In this document: piece after piece, positions 51,987-60,452 of the stretch | How the letters are laid out: every line of letters starts with the position of its first letter | Position numbering within the stretch: position 1 is the first letter of the stretch | DNA from: Winogradskyella haliclonae | Lineage (GTDB): Bacteria > Bacteroidota > Bacteroidia > Flavobacteriales > Flavobacteriaceae | Length of the DNA stretch: 64,000 nucleotides | Assembly (NCBI RefSeq): GCF_014635865.1 | Contig: NZ_BMDQ01000002.1 | Location: 434,001 to 498,000 of the forward strand | Direction: 5' to 3' | Made by a program: the position numbers and the translations under genes | The notes under the pieces: model-generated | The model's input: the letters and a program-made list of their open reading frames with translations, nothing else | The model's database searches: none | Told to the model about the DNA's origin: nothing

Positions 51987-52280
51987 TTATAAAGAAATAA
52001 CATCCTCTATTTTTTTGGCCACTTCTTTGTACTTAGCAATTACAGCATCAGGGTTTTTCATCTTTACGTTAATCGATACACTTGTGTACTTTCCGTTTTT
52101 TGATTCTTTTGTTGTAATTACTGCGCCTTGATTGTCAAATAAGTTGCTCAATTTTTTTATTTTGGAAGCATCTGTTATTACAATAAATTTATACAAATAC
52201 TCTGAAGGCCAAAGTGCCGTATCTTGTAATTGCGTTTTTAGCTTTTTGTAAAATGCTTCTGATTTATCCGATGTACTCAT
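51987..52280 (-). CDS. DUF493 family protein
   Basis: 97 aa from ATG of MSTSDKSEAFYKKLKTQ; a TTG two codons upstream is less likely. Ferredoxin-like ACT/DUF493 fold: PSEYLYKFIVITDASKIKKLSNLF and GKYTSVSINVKMKNPDAVIAKYKEV. Regulatory small protein of unknown role. Divergent from the AAA ATPase gene, leaving about 90 bp between them. Confidence 0.88.
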   Translation of the reverse strand: MSTSDKSEAFYKKLKTQLQDTALWPSEYLYKFIVITDASKIKKLSNLFDNQGAVITTKESKNGKYTSVSINVKMKNPDAVIAKYKEVAKKIEDVISL

Positions 52281-52370
52281 AATCAATTTTTGAACTGCAA
52301 AGATACAGTTAACTTTATATTTTTCTGTCTAATATTTTATTACGAATTTTACAGCAAAAACATTGCCATT

Positions 52371-52931
52371 TTGAATATAGAGCGAATAGTAATTACTGGT
52401 GGGCCAGCCACAGGAAAAACTGCAATAATTGATGATTTAGCATCAAGAGGTCATTACTGTTTTGAAGAAGTTATAAGAAAGCTAACTGCAAAAGCAAAAG
52501 ACACAGGAGATATTACCGATTTACATTCAAACCCTATTGCATTAGTTTCAGACTCAAATGCGTTTAATACCAACCTCATTAATCTTAGGATTGATGACTT
52601 TAACAAAGCAACTTCTGCGAATGAAAAACTGGTATTTTATGACCGAGGAATTCCTGATGTTTTGGCTTACATGTCGTACTTTGATCAGCCTATTAGTGAG
52701 GCTTTTAACACCATTTGTAACACCTACAAATACGATAAAATATTTTTGTTACCGCCTTGGGAAGCCATTTATACAGACGATGGTGAGCGATTTGAAACCT
52801 TTGAACAAGCCGTTGACATTTACCATAGCTTAAAACAAACATACCAAGAATTTGGTTATTCTATAATTGAGGTTCCTTTTGGCACTATTGAAGAAAGAAC
52901 CGATTTTATTATGTCTCATACACACCTTTAA
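52371..52931 (+). CDS. AAA-type ATP-binding protein (AAA_28 / P-loop kinase-like)
   Basis: 186 aa. The best start is TTG at 52371, just before NIERIVITGGPATGKTAIIDDL, because homologues begin a few residues before the Walker A motif. An upstream in-frame TTG at 52290 adds a hydrophobic stretch with no sense. Walker A GGPATGKT at residues 9-16, Walker B-like FYDRGIPDVLAYM near 85-97. Resembles AAA_28 nucleotide kinases. Function unknown. Ends just before recQ. Confidence 0.85.
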   Translation: MNIERIVITGGPATGKTAIIDDLASRGHYCFEEVIRKLTAKAKDTGDITDLHSNPIALVSDSNAFNTNLINLRIDDFNKATSANEKLVFYDRGIPDVLAYMSYFDQPISEAFNTICNTYKYDKIFLLPPWEAIYTDDGERFETFEQAVDIYHSLKQTYQEFGYSIIEVPFGTIEERTDFIMSHTHL

Positions 52932-52932
52932 C

Positions 52933-54828
52933 ATGCATCCAATTGAAGTATTAGAGCGTTATTGGAATCATACCTCTTTTAGACCATTTCAAGAGGAAAT
53001 CATAACGTCTGTACTTGATGGTAATGACACCTTTGCATTATTACCAACTGGTGGTGGAAAATCAGTTTGTTTTCAAATTCCTGCACTTATTAAACCGGGA
53101 ATATGCATCGTTATATCGCCTTTAGTCGCACTCATGCAAGATCAGGTGAACGCACTGAAACAAAAAGGTATTAAAGCCATGTCTATTTCTGCAGGAATGT
53201 CTTATTCAGATTTAGATACGCAATTAGACAATTGTATTTATGGCAATTATAAATTTTTATACCTATCACCAGAGCGTTTACAACAAACTTTAGTACAAGA
53301 ACGCATTCAACGCATGAATGTTAATCTTATAGCTGTTGATGAAGCGCATTGTATTAGCCAATGGGGAAACGATTTTAGACCTGCATATCAAAATATTTCA
53401 AAACTAAGAGAGCTTCAACCTACTGTTAATTGCATTGCCTTGACCGCAACTGCAAAATCTAAAGTTATTGACGATACTTTAGTGGCCTTGGATTTTATAG
53501 ATGCCAAAATATTTAAAGGGTCTTTTATTAGAGAAAATATAAGCTACCAAGTCATACATACCGAAGATAAAAACTACCATCTTGAATATCTTTTAAATCA
53601 GAACAAAGGTGCTTCTATTATATATACTCGAAGTCGAAAAGCGACAGTAAACATCAGTAATTATCTTGAGTCTAAAGGGTTCGGAGTCACTTTCTATCAT
53701 GGTGGCTTAACCAACATTCAGAAAACCGAACGATTACATCTTTGGACCAACAATCAGAAACCAATAATGGTTGCCACAACGGCTTTTGGTATGGGAATTG
53801 ATAAAGCTGATGTAAAAAGCATTATTCATTACAATTTACCAGAAAGTTTAGAAAGTTATTATCAAGAAGCAGGTCGTGCAGGACGAAATGGTGAAAGTGC
53901 TATAGCTGTAATACTCAAGAAAAATATTGATGAGGATAAACTTAAGTCCCAATTTTTAAGCAATTTACCCTCAATAGACGCTATAAAGTATGTTTATAAA
54001 AAACTATGTAACTATTTTCAGGTTTCTTATGGCGAAGGTCAAAACACAGCACATCAGCTTAACTTTAAAACGTTTTGTCATATATACCAACTAAAAAAAA
54101 CATTGACTTATAATGCCTTGAGAGTTTTAGATAGTAACAGTATTATCGCATTAGATCAACGATTCAATTTTAAAACAACGGTTCAATTCAAAATATCAAA
54201 TTCAGAAATATTCAACTATTTAGAACAAAATAAGTCTCAAAACAAGCCCATAAAAGCACTTTTAAGAACCTATGGTGGCATTTTGGATTACCCAACTAAA
54301 ATAGATGTTGATTTAGTAGCTACAAAAGCCGAAATTAATGCAAAGCAGTTTTTAGCAATTTTAAAAGACTTAGAAGCTCATAATATTATAGACTTAAACA
54401 TTGCCAACACAGATTCTGAAATTACTTTTATTAAACCCCGTGAGGATGAAAAGACCATCAACCCAATCATACCTATTATAGAGCAACAACAGCAATTAAA
54501 AAAGCAACAGATACAAAGTGTTATAGATTACACTAATGATGATTCTGTCTGTAAAAGTTTGCAATTGTTAAGCTATTTTAATGAAGTATCAACAGCAGAT
54601 TGCGGCCATTGCTCTGTCTGTATCTCTAATAAAAAAAGTGATTCAGAACAGTCTAATCAATCTATTAAACAAAACATACTAGATTTGTTAAAGGATAAGG
54701 ACAGGTCTTCTAGAGAATTATTAAATCATATTCAATGCAGTCAAATACAATTATTACAAGTCTTATCTTATCTTACAGAAGATGAAACTGTAGTTATTAC
54801 TGCAACAAATACATACAAGCTCAAATGA
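52933..54828 (+). CDS. recQ: ATP-dependent DNA helicase RecQ
   Basis: 631 aa from ATG of MHPIEVLERYW. The longer frame from 52867 lies inside the AAA gene and is rejected. 3'-5' helicase in recombination repair. Motifs: FRPFQEEII (motif 0), LLPTGGGKSVCFQ (Walker A), VDEAHCISQWGNDFRP (DEAH and aromatic loop), TTAFGMGIDKADVKSIIHYN, YYQEAGRAGRNGE. Zinc site in the RQC region near residue 555: CGHCSVC with an earlier Cys. There is no evident HRDC domain, so it is the short RecQ form. Overlaps fmt by 4 bp. Confidence 0.95.
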   Translation: MHPIEVLERYWNHTSFRPFQEEIITSVLDGNDTFALLPTGGGKSVCFQIPALIKPGICIVISPLVALMQDQVNALKQKGIKAMSISAGMSYSDLDTQLDNCIYGNYKFLYLSPERLQQTLVQERIQRMNVNLIAVDEAHCISQWGNDFRPAYQNISKLRELQPTVNCIALTATAKSKVIDDTLVALDFIDAKIFKGSFIRENISYQVIHTEDKNYHLEYLLNQNKGASIIYTRSRKATVNISNYLESKGFGVTFYHGGLTNIQKTERLHLWTNNQKPIMVATTAFGMGIDKADVKSIIHYNLPESLESYYQEAGRAGRNGESAIAVILKKNIDEDKLKSQFLSNLPSIDAIKYVYKKLCNYFQVSYGEGQNTAHQLNFKTFCHIYQLKKTLTYNALRVLDSNSIIALDQRFNFKTTVQFKISNSEIFNYLEQNKSQNKPIKALLRTYGGILDYPTKIDVDLVATKAEINAKQFLAILKDLEAHNIIDLNIANTDSEITFIKPREDEKTINPIIPIIEQQQQLKKQQIQSVIDYTNDDSVCKSLQLLSYFNEVSTADCGHCSVCISNKKSDSEQSNQSIKQNILDLLKDKDRSSRELLNHIQCSQIQLLQVLSYLTEDETVVITATNTYKLK

Positions 54829-55784
54829 CAAAACAAAGAGATTTAAGAATCGTCTTTATGGGAACTCCAGATTTTGCTGTAGCTACCTTAAAAAATCTTA
54901 TAGATTATAATTATAATATTGTAGGTGTAATTACTGCACCAGATAGACCAGCAGGACGTGGAAGAAAACTAAAGGCATCGGCTGTAAAAGAATTTGCTGT
55001 CGCTAATAACTTAAACGTTATGCAACCTACAAATCTTAAATCGGAAGCCTTTGTTGACGAACTAAAAACACTCAACGCAAATTTGCAGATTGTAGTGGCT
55101 TTTAGAATGCTACCAAAAGTGGTTTGGCAAATGCCAGAATTTGGTACATTTAATTTGCATGCCTCTCTCCTACCTAATTACCGTGGTGCCGCTCCAATAC
55201 ATTGGGCCATTATCAATGGTGAAGAAAAAACTGGTGTTACAACGTTCTTTATTGATGAAAAAATAGACACTGGTGCAATTATAATGAAAGAAGAAACAGG
55301 TATTACAGATAATGAAACAGTAGGTGAATTACACAATAAGCTAATGGCTATTGGAAGCAACTTAGTCATTAAAACCATAAAACAAATTGAAGCTGATAAC
55401 GTAAAGACTACCATACAACCAAAAGACAAAAATCTAAAAACAGCATATAAACTTAATAGAGAGAACTGCAAAATAGATTGGAATCAAAATATAGACCATA
55501 TCTATAACAAAATTCGAGGATTAAATCCATTTCCGACAGCTTGGTGTTATTTAGACAATGGAGATAAAGAACATATGGCCATAAAAGTATATGCAGTTTC
55601 AAAACTATTAGCCTTGCATAATTATGAAAATGGGACTATAAAAATTTCAGATAATGAAATAAAAGTGGCTTGTAAAAATGGATATATCAAAGTTGAAGAA
55701 TTACAACTTCCAAATAAGCGAAAAATGGACTCAAAATCTTTATTAAATGGTTTTGAATTTGATAAAAATGCAAAAATGCTCTAA
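54825..55784 (+). CDS. fmt: Methionyl-tRNA formyltransferase
   Basis: 319 aa. Formylates initiator Met-tRNA using 10-formyl-THF. Motifs: FMGTPDFAVATLKNLI at residues 11-26, RPAGRGRKLKAS, FNLHASLLPNYRGAAPIHWAI (catalytic Asn/His region), and FIDEKIDTGAI (Asp). C-terminal beta-barrel domain present. The start ATGA overlaps the recQ stop, so translation is coupled. Confidence 0.96.
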   Translation: MTKQRDLRIVFMGTPDFAVATLKNLIDYNYNIVGVITAPDRPAGRGRKLKASAVKEFAVANNLNVMQPTNLKSEAFVDELKTLNANLQIVVAFRMLPKVVWQMPEFGTFNLHASLLPNYRGAAPIHWAIINGEEKTGVTTFFIDEKIDTGAIIMKEETGITDNETVGELHNKLMAIGSNLVIKTIKQIEADNVKTTIQPKDKNLKTAYKLNRENCKIDWNQNIDHIYNKIRGLNPFPTAWCYLDNGDKEHMAIKVYAVSKLLALHNYENGTIKISDNEIKVACKNGYIKVEELQLPNKRKMDSKSLLNGFEFDKNAKML

Positions 55785-55887
55785 ACCCTTATTTTCATTA
55801 GGTTTCTGTAAATAATCGATAAAATGCACACCTTTATTAACAAATGCACTAAGTTATTAACAAAACCCCGTATTTACTAGGCTATTA

Positions 55888-55918
55888 CTTGCATGAACGG
55901 ATTATACGTATAAATTTG
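55888..55918 (+). promoter_or_regulatory. Bacteroidota-type promoter of the HU gene
   Basis: CTTG (55888-55891), spacer of exactly 19 nt, then TAAATTTG (55911-55918), one mismatch in the -33 box and none in the -7 box. It lies 61 bp before the HU start codon. Confidence 0.7.
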
Positions 55919-55979
55919 TGTACAGATTTTAACATTTATGTTGAAAACCTAATACTTAACAATTTAAATTTAACATTTT

Positions 55980-56252
55980 ATGAACAAAACAGATTTAATC
56001 AACAGCATGGCTGAAAATGCAGGCATCACTAAAGCTGCAGCTAAGAAAGCATTAGACGGATTATTAATTGATATCGAAGGTTCTTTACAAAAAGGTAACC
56101 GTGTATCATTAGTAGGTTTCGGTTCTTGGTCAGTTACAAGAAGAGCTGCTAGAGACGGAAGAAATCCTCAAACAGGAAAGACAATAAAAATCAAAGCTAA
56201 AAATGTAGTAAAGTTTAAGGCAGGTTCTGACTTAAGCGATGCTGTAAACTAA
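55980..56252 (+). CDS. HU-family DNA-binding protein
   Basis: 90-aa histone-like dimeric DNA-bending protein. Full-length HU/IHF fold: NKTDLINSMAENAGITKAAAKKALDGLL, VSLVGFGSWSVTRRAARDGRNPQTGKTIKIKAK (DNA-clamping arm with the GFG and RxGRNPQTG signatures). Preceded by a good Bacteroidota promoter and ended by a terminator at 56274, so a strong single-gene unit. Confidence 0.97.
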   Translation: MNKTDLINSMAENAGITKAAAKKALDGLLIDIEGSLQKGNRVSLVGFGSWSVTRRAARDGRNPQTGKTIKIKAKNVVKFKAGSDLSDAVN

Positions 56253-56273
56253 GCTTAATTTGTTTACGATATT

Positions 56274-56301
56274 AAAGCCTGCTATACAGCAGGCTTTTTT
56301 T
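56274..56301 (+). terminator. Rho-independent terminator of HU
   Basis: Stem AAAGCCTGCT (56274-56283) / AGCAGGCTTT (56288-56297), loop ATAC, followed by T's. 21 bp after the HU stop. Confidence 0.9.
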
Positions 56302-56381
56302 ATGATATAAATTTGACTTTCAAATAATTGTGTATCTAAAAAAAAATAGTAACTTTAAGTAGCATTAATCCTACATCAATT

Positions 56382-56936
56382 GTGAAAAAGCCAGAAAAAG
56401 GGAGCTTACTAATTGCTGAACCATCTATTATTGGAGACTTATCTTTCAATAGAGCCGTTATTCTTTTGGCTGATCATAACAACCTAGGCTCAGTAGGGTT
56501 TATTCTCAATAAAAAGCTAGATTATAATCTTAAAGACCTTATAGAAGGTACAGATTCTGAACTTCCAGTATACAATGGTGGCCCAGTTGAACAAGATAAT
56601 CTTTATTTTATTCATAAATCACCAGAATTGATACCTAATAGCATTGAAATCTCTCAAGGTATTTTTTGGGGAGGCGATTTTAATACGGTTCTAGAGTTAA
56701 TTAACTCTAGTAAAATTACGTCTGAGGATATCAAATTTTTCTTAGGGTATTCTGGTTGGGAAGAAAAACAACTCAAAGATGAATTAGATTCGCATGCATG
56801 GTTTGTTTCTAAAAACAATTATGATAACAGCATTATATCTAAATGCTGTAATGAGTTTTGGAAAGAAAAAATGCTAGAACTTGGTGGCGAATATTCTATA
56901 TGGTCTAATGCACCAGAAAATCCAAGCTATAATTAA
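56382..56936 (+). CDS. YqgE/AlgH family protein
   Basis: 184 aa, starting with GTG (reads MKKPEKGSLLIAEP). YqgE/AlgH signature: KGSLLIAEPSIIGDLSFNRAVILLADHNNLGSVGFILNKKLD near the start, NGGPVEQDNLYFIHKSP, and SGWEEKQLKDELDSHAWFV. Cytoplasmic protein of unclear function. Converges with the class IV aminotransferase gene, overlapping it by 4 bp. Confidence 0.93.
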   Translation: MKKPEKGSLLIAEPSIIGDLSFNRAVILLADHNNLGSVGFILNKKLDYNLKDLIEGTDSELPVYNGGPVEQDNLYFIHKSPELIPNSIEISQGIFWGGDFNTVLELINSSKITSEDIKFFLGYSGWEEKQLKDELDSHAWFVSKNNYDNSIISKCCNEFWKEKMLELGGEYSIWSNAPENPSYN

Positions 56937-57784
56937 GTTAAGCGCAATTTTACATTTAGCATTTTTATAATTTCTGCTGCAATAGTATTTACATATTTCT
57001 TTTTGCGATACTGTCCAATTGACTGGATACCAACTATAGTATTGGTTATAAAAAGCTCATCAGCTTTTTGAAGCTCAAAAGGAGAAATTGAAGCTTCTTC
57101 TATAATATAGTTGGGATTGTTTTGCAATAAGGCTAAGATTTGTTTTCGCATAACACCTTTTAAACAGCCATCTTCTAAAGGAGGCGTTTTAATGGTACTG
57201 TCTTTTACTAAAAATAAATTTCCATTCAACGCTTCTATAACACTTTTGTTGGTATTTAAAACCAAACAATTGTCCAAGCCGTTTTCTTTTGCGTAGATAC
57301 TTCCAATAACCTGGATGGCTTTATTGTTAGATTTTAATCCAGAAAGCAGACCAGGTGCCATGTAATAATCCTTGTACAAATCCACAATATATGTATCAAA
57401 GGAATTTACAGGATAGAATGGGCTACTCAAAGTTTCAACTACAATATTATAGCCAACTGTACTACTCGCATTGGGCATATACTTACCACCTTCTCCTCTA
57501 TCTATATTTAGCCTTACTCTAGCGGAATTTTGCAATAAATCATTGGCATCAACAGTTTTTAGAATCTCTTTTTCAAGAAATTCCATCGTAAAATGCATTG
57601 GGATTTCCATACGCAAAATGCGCATGGATGCCATTAATCTAAAATAATGATCTTCGAAAAAAAAGATGTTACCATTGACAACTTTAAGAGTTTCAAATAA
57701 GGCATCACCATACTTGTATCCTCTATTTCCGATTGAAATTTTAGCGTCTTGAGCGCTAATTAAATTCCCGTTTATATTTATCAT
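56933..57784 (-). CDS. Class IV PLP aminotransferase / lyase (BCAT or ADC-lyase type)
   Basis: 283 aa, fold type IV PLP enzyme. Start of family: NGNLISAQDAKISIGNRGYKYGDALFETLKV; Arg in RLMASMRILRMEIP; the Lys of SGLKSNNKAIQVIG is the candidate PLP lysine; C-terminal ELFITNTIVGIQSIGQYRKK. The class includes branched-chain aminotransferase, D-amino acid aminotransferase and 4-amino-4-deoxychorismate lyase; no residue seen decides between them. Separated from the START-like gene by a terminator. Confidence 0.9.
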   Translation of the reverse strand: MININGNLISAQDAKISIGNRGYKYGDALFETLKVVNGNIFFFEDHYFRLMASMRILRMEIPMHFTMEFLEKEILKTVDANDLLQNSARVRLNIDRGEGGKYMPNASSTVGYNIVVETLSSPFYPVNSFDTYIVDLYKDYYMAPGLLSGLKSNNKAIQVIGSIYAKENGLDNCLVLNTNKSVIEALNGNLFLVKDSTIKTPPLEDGCLKGVMRKQILALLQNNPNYIIEEASISPFELQKADELFITNTIVGIQSIGQYRKKKYVNTIAAEIIKMLNVKLRLT

Positions 57785-57811
57785 AAAAAAATCCCGAATA
57801 AAAATCGGGAT
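57785..57811 (-). terminator. Terminator of the START-like gene (minus strand)
   Basis: Stem ATCCCGA (57791-57797) / TCGGGAT (57805-57811), loop of 7 nt. Read on minus the stem is followed by T's (57785-57790), ending just before the aminotransferase ATG. Confidence 0.75.
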
Positions 57812-57839
57812 AAAGATAAGGTTTGTATGTATTAATCGT

Positions 57840-58232
57840 TTATGCTGATCCTAAAACTTGCTTTAAACTTCCAATCATATTCTCCCATAGCATTTTTGAT
57901 TCTTCAATTTCATCTTCTTCAGCAAAATCTGTAATCATTAATGACACGTCTTTAGTTATTTCATCGACTTGAATTCGTATTTCAAAATAACAAGAATTAT
58001 CATCTTCTTCATCTTCTAACCAACGAAATTTTACACGTTCAGCACTTTTTTTAAGCAATAATTTTGCTTGCTCTTCACTACCATCCCAAATAAAAGTAAA
58101 TAGTTCTCCTCTACTATTTACATTATCTGCGTACCATTCTGATAAGCCTGAAGGTGTCGATATATATTGAAACAATAACTGCGGCGATGCGTGTATTGGA
58201 AATTCTAATTCGTACTTAATTTTATCGTCCAT
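57840..58232 (-). CDS. START-like / SRPBCC small protein
   Basis: 130 aa. Aha1/SRPBCC-like: LEFPIHASPQLLFQYISTPSGLSEWYADNVNSRGELFTFIWDGSEEQAKLL, then a C-terminal helix MLWENMIGSLKQVLG. Acidic, soluble; ligand or client unknown. Single gene, with its own terminator. Typical of Bacteroidota and near the aminotransferase in related genomes (recalled). Confidence 0.88.
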   Translation of the reverse strand: MDDKIKYELEFPIHASPQLLFQYISTPSGLSEWYADNVNSRGELFTFIWDGSEEQAKLLLKKSAERVKFRWLEDEEDDNSCYFEIRIQVDEITKDVSLMITDFAEEDEIEESKMLWENMIGSLKQVLGSA

Positions 58233-58317
58233 ATAAGTAATATATTATTAGCTCAATATATACAATTATGATTCAATTCAAAACTTTAAACTAAATTTAT
58301 TTTTTTAGAATCTTAAG

Positions 58318-58348
58318 TTTGCCATAGCGGAATTTGTTTTTATATTTG
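58318..58348 (+). promoter_or_regulatory. Consensus Bacteroidota promoter for tRNA-Met
   Basis: Perfect TTTG (58318-58321), exactly 19 nt, perfect TATATTTG (58341-58348). The tRNA starts 12 bp later. Confidence 0.9.
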
Positions 58349-58359
58349 CACCCGCAAAC

Positions 58360-58433
58360 GGCGAGGTAGCTCAGTTGGTTAGAGCGTCGGATTCATAACC
58401 CGGAGGTCTCGAGTTCAAATCTCGATCTCGCTA
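58360..58433 (+). tRNA. tRNA-Met (anticodon CAU)
   Basis: Acceptor GGCGAGG/TCTCGCT (end pairs G-U), D stem GCTC/GAGC, anticodon loop TTCATAA with CAT, T arm TCGAG TTCAAAT CTCGA, discriminator A. The G-U first pair and lack of an unpaired position 1 suggest elongator Met; a lysidine-modified Ile tRNA with CAU cannot be excluded. Confidence 0.93.
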
Positions 58434-58457
58434 CTAAATGTAAATTACCTAAAACTG

Positions 58458-58488
58458 ACGGCTTAGTTCATCCTAAGCCGTTTTTTTT
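58458..58488 (+). terminator. Rho-independent terminator after tRNA-Met
   Basis: Stem ACGGCTTAG / CTAAGCCGT (9 bp), loop TTCATC, then eight T's. Confidence 0.9.
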
Positions 58489-58538
58489 GTAATGCATCAA
58501 TCAATAAAGGAGTAAATAACAGCTAATGGATGCATCCT

Positions 58539-59669
58539 TTACCCCATCACATTACTCAACTCAAACATTGGTAAATACATAGCCACCAATATAAAACCTA
58601 CAAAAACACCAACAATGAGTATAATTGTAGGTTCTAAAACAGTGGAGAGCATTTTGGAGCGCTGTTGCACTTTGGTGTTGTATTGCTGGTTAAGGCGCTC
58701 AAACATGTATTGGGTTTGGTTGGTTTCTTCTGCAACTTTTACAAGTGCAATCATTTTATCATCAAAGATGTTGTGTTTAGAAAGACTATAACTTAATGAT
58801 TTACCTTTTAGTAATTCTAATTCTATAGCTTCTAAAGCTTGGGTTAAGGGTTGATACCGTATCATTTGTTTTACAAGCTTAATACTATTGACTACAGGAA
58901 CTTTTGATGCGGTTAGCAAAGCCACAGCTTGTGTAAATTGCGATAAGTAAACCGTTTTAATAAAATCTCCAATAAATGGAATTCTACGTAGTAATGCATC
59001 TTTAAGTTTGAGATATTTAGGATTTTCTTTTAGTAATACTATTGAAATAATTATACCAACTATGGTTAGTAAAATAAACCATCCGTACTCTTGTGTTTTT
59101 TGAGATAATGACATTACAAAAAGCGTTATACCAGGAAGCTCAGCATTTTGCTGTTTAAATATATCTTGAAATATGGGCACAACAAACTGTAGCATAAATA
59201 TAACGACCAACAAAGCTGTAGAAATGATTATTGCAGGATACGTAAGTCCGTTAATCAGATGTCTGCGTTGTTCATTTTTGCGAGAAAAGAAATCACCTAA
59301 TTGTTTCGTGATTTCGGGAGTTCTGCCAGTTTCTTCTCCAATTTTTAAGGAATAATATTCATATCGTGAGAATGATTTTAAATCTTTCACAGATTCGGAC
59401 AAGCTCTTACCAGAAATAACATCTGTAAGCATTGTATTAATCATGTCTTTATTGTGTTTGTTTTTTTGAGAATTGTAAAGTAATTCTAGAGTTTCCTTTA
59501 AGTTAACACCAGCATTTAATAGTACACTAACCTCAGTATAGAAATCTTCTTTTACTTTATTAGAAAACCCTTTTCTAAAAAGCACAATTTCTTTTTCAAG
59601 AAAAGAAGTTGTCTCTTTTGAAATCGCTTTGGATTTGGACTGTTCTATGTTAGCTAAATCAAATGCCAT
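58539..59669 (-). CDS. Type II secretion / type IV pilus inner-membrane platform protein (GspF/PilC)
   Basis: 376 aa. Polytopic platform protein that couples the assembly ATPase to pilin. Two GspF repeats: one from residue about 45 (FYTEVSVLLNAGVNLKETLELL...SGKSLSESVKDL...YYSLKIGEETGRTPEITKQLGDF) and the second near 240-330 (QFTQAVALLTASKVPVVNSIKLVKQMI...VKVAEETNQTQYMFERLNQQYN). TM helices near 155-175, 205-225 and 345-370. Last gene of the six-gene minus-strand operon; overlaps the upstream prepilin-like gene by one base. Confidence 0.95.
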   Translation of the reverse strand: MAFDLANIEQSKSKAISKETTSFLEKEIVLFRKGFSNKVKEDFYTEVSVLLNAGVNLKETLELLYNSQKNKHNKDMINTMLTDVISGKSLSESVKDLKSFSRYEYYSLKIGEETGRTPEITKQLGDFFSRKNEQRRHLINGLTYPAIIISTALLVVIFMLQFVVPIFQDIFKQQNAELPGITLFVMSLSQKTQEYGWFILLTIVGIIISIVLLKENPKYLKLKDALLRRIPFIGDFIKTVYLSQFTQAVALLTASKVPVVNSIKLVKQMIRYQPLTQALEAIELELLKGKSLSYSLSKHNIFDDKMIALVKVAEETNQTQYMFERLNQQYNTKVQQRSKMLSTVLEPTIILIVGVFVGFILVAMYLPMFELSNVMG

Positions 59670-60133
59670 TACTTAATAAATTGGTTAGCATCGCTACGTT
59701 TATAAACAAAGAGAGTCTTTTCATTTGGAGATTTGCCTAAAGTGAGTTTTAGAGCATCAATAGATCCCGAATTTGCAATATGACCATTAAAATAAAACGC
59801 TTTTGATTTTAGTTTAATATTGAAACTGTCCTTTGCTTTTATGATGTAGTCATTAGAGAAATGATAACTTACCGAATCTATTTCAGATTTTAATTTAAGA
59901 ACAGACTGTTGACTATTATACTCTGCAATAGGATATCTATTTAGCTCGATCCATAAAGATTGCTCTAACTGTATTAAAGTTGTATTCGCTGTCATGTGTT
60001 TTTGTATTGACCACATATGCTTTTGTACCATATTCAATACGGAAAATGCCATTCCAGCAACTATCGCAGTTATTATAATGGTGACTAATAGTTCTTGAAG
60101 GGTAAAGGATTTTATTTTATTATCAATAGTCAT
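59669..60133 (-). CDS. Prepilin-like protein (GspJ-type pseudopilin)
   Basis: 154 aa. N-terminal type III signal: IKSFTLQELLVTIIITAIVAGMAF, where the FTLxE motif with Glu+5 follows the prepilin peptidase cleavage; the residue before Phe is Ser rather than the usual Gly. One TM helix, then a soluble globular domain. Overlaps the downstream gspF by one base and the upstream prepilin gene by 11 bp. Confidence 0.85.
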   Translation of the reverse strand: MTIDNKIKSFTLQELLVTIIITAIVAGMAFSVLNMVQKHMWSIQKHMTANTTLIQLEQSLWIELNRYPIAEYNSQQSVLKLKSEIDSVSYHFSNDYIIKAKDSFNIKLKSKAFYFNGHIANSGSIDALKLTLGKSPNEKTLFVYKRSDANQFIK

Positions 60134-60452
60134 AAATGGTCTTTTCTATTTGCTTTTTAGTGTCTTTATTAATTGCTATAATTTTTATTTCTCCAGATAT
60201 ATTAGCATCACTATAAATTGAGATATCCCACTTGTTATATTCAGTAGAATACGGCAGACTCATCTTATTGTTTAAGTATTGGTATTCTAACTCATAAATG
60301 TAGTTATGCACTTGATGCTTTTTACTTCTTATAAGGTTAGAAAATGTATTATTAAGTATGAGACTTGCCATCACAAACACAACAACAATTAATACTGTTG
60401 CGACTAATGTTTCCATTAGCGTGGCTGCTTTTATTTTTTTTAATATAGCCAT
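60123..60452 (-). CDS. Small prepilin-like protein (GspI/GspH-type pseudopilin)
   Basis: 109 aa. Starts MAILKKIKAATLMETLVATVLIVVVF: basic leader, then A-ATLMETLVA as a variant of the xFTLxE site with Glu+5, and one TM helix. The soluble part is short (about 75 aa). Overlaps its neighbours: 11 bp with the downstream gene and 13 bp with the upstream gene, which points to strict co-translation. Confidence 0.8.
   Translation of the reverse strand: MAILKKIKAATLMETLVATVLIVVVFVMASLILNNTFSNLIRSKKHQVHNYIYELEYQYLNNKMSLPYSTEYNKWDISIYSDANISGEIKIIAINKDTKKQIEKTIYDY

Noticed and set aside
52290-52370. N-terminal extension of the AAA ATPase
   Set aside because: It needs a TTG start, translates to a hydrophobic stretch not expected before a Walker A motif, and overlaps the divergent promoter region.
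52867-52932. N-terminal extension of RecQ
   Set aside because: Lies wholly inside the ATPase gene; family members start at MHPIEVL-like sequence.
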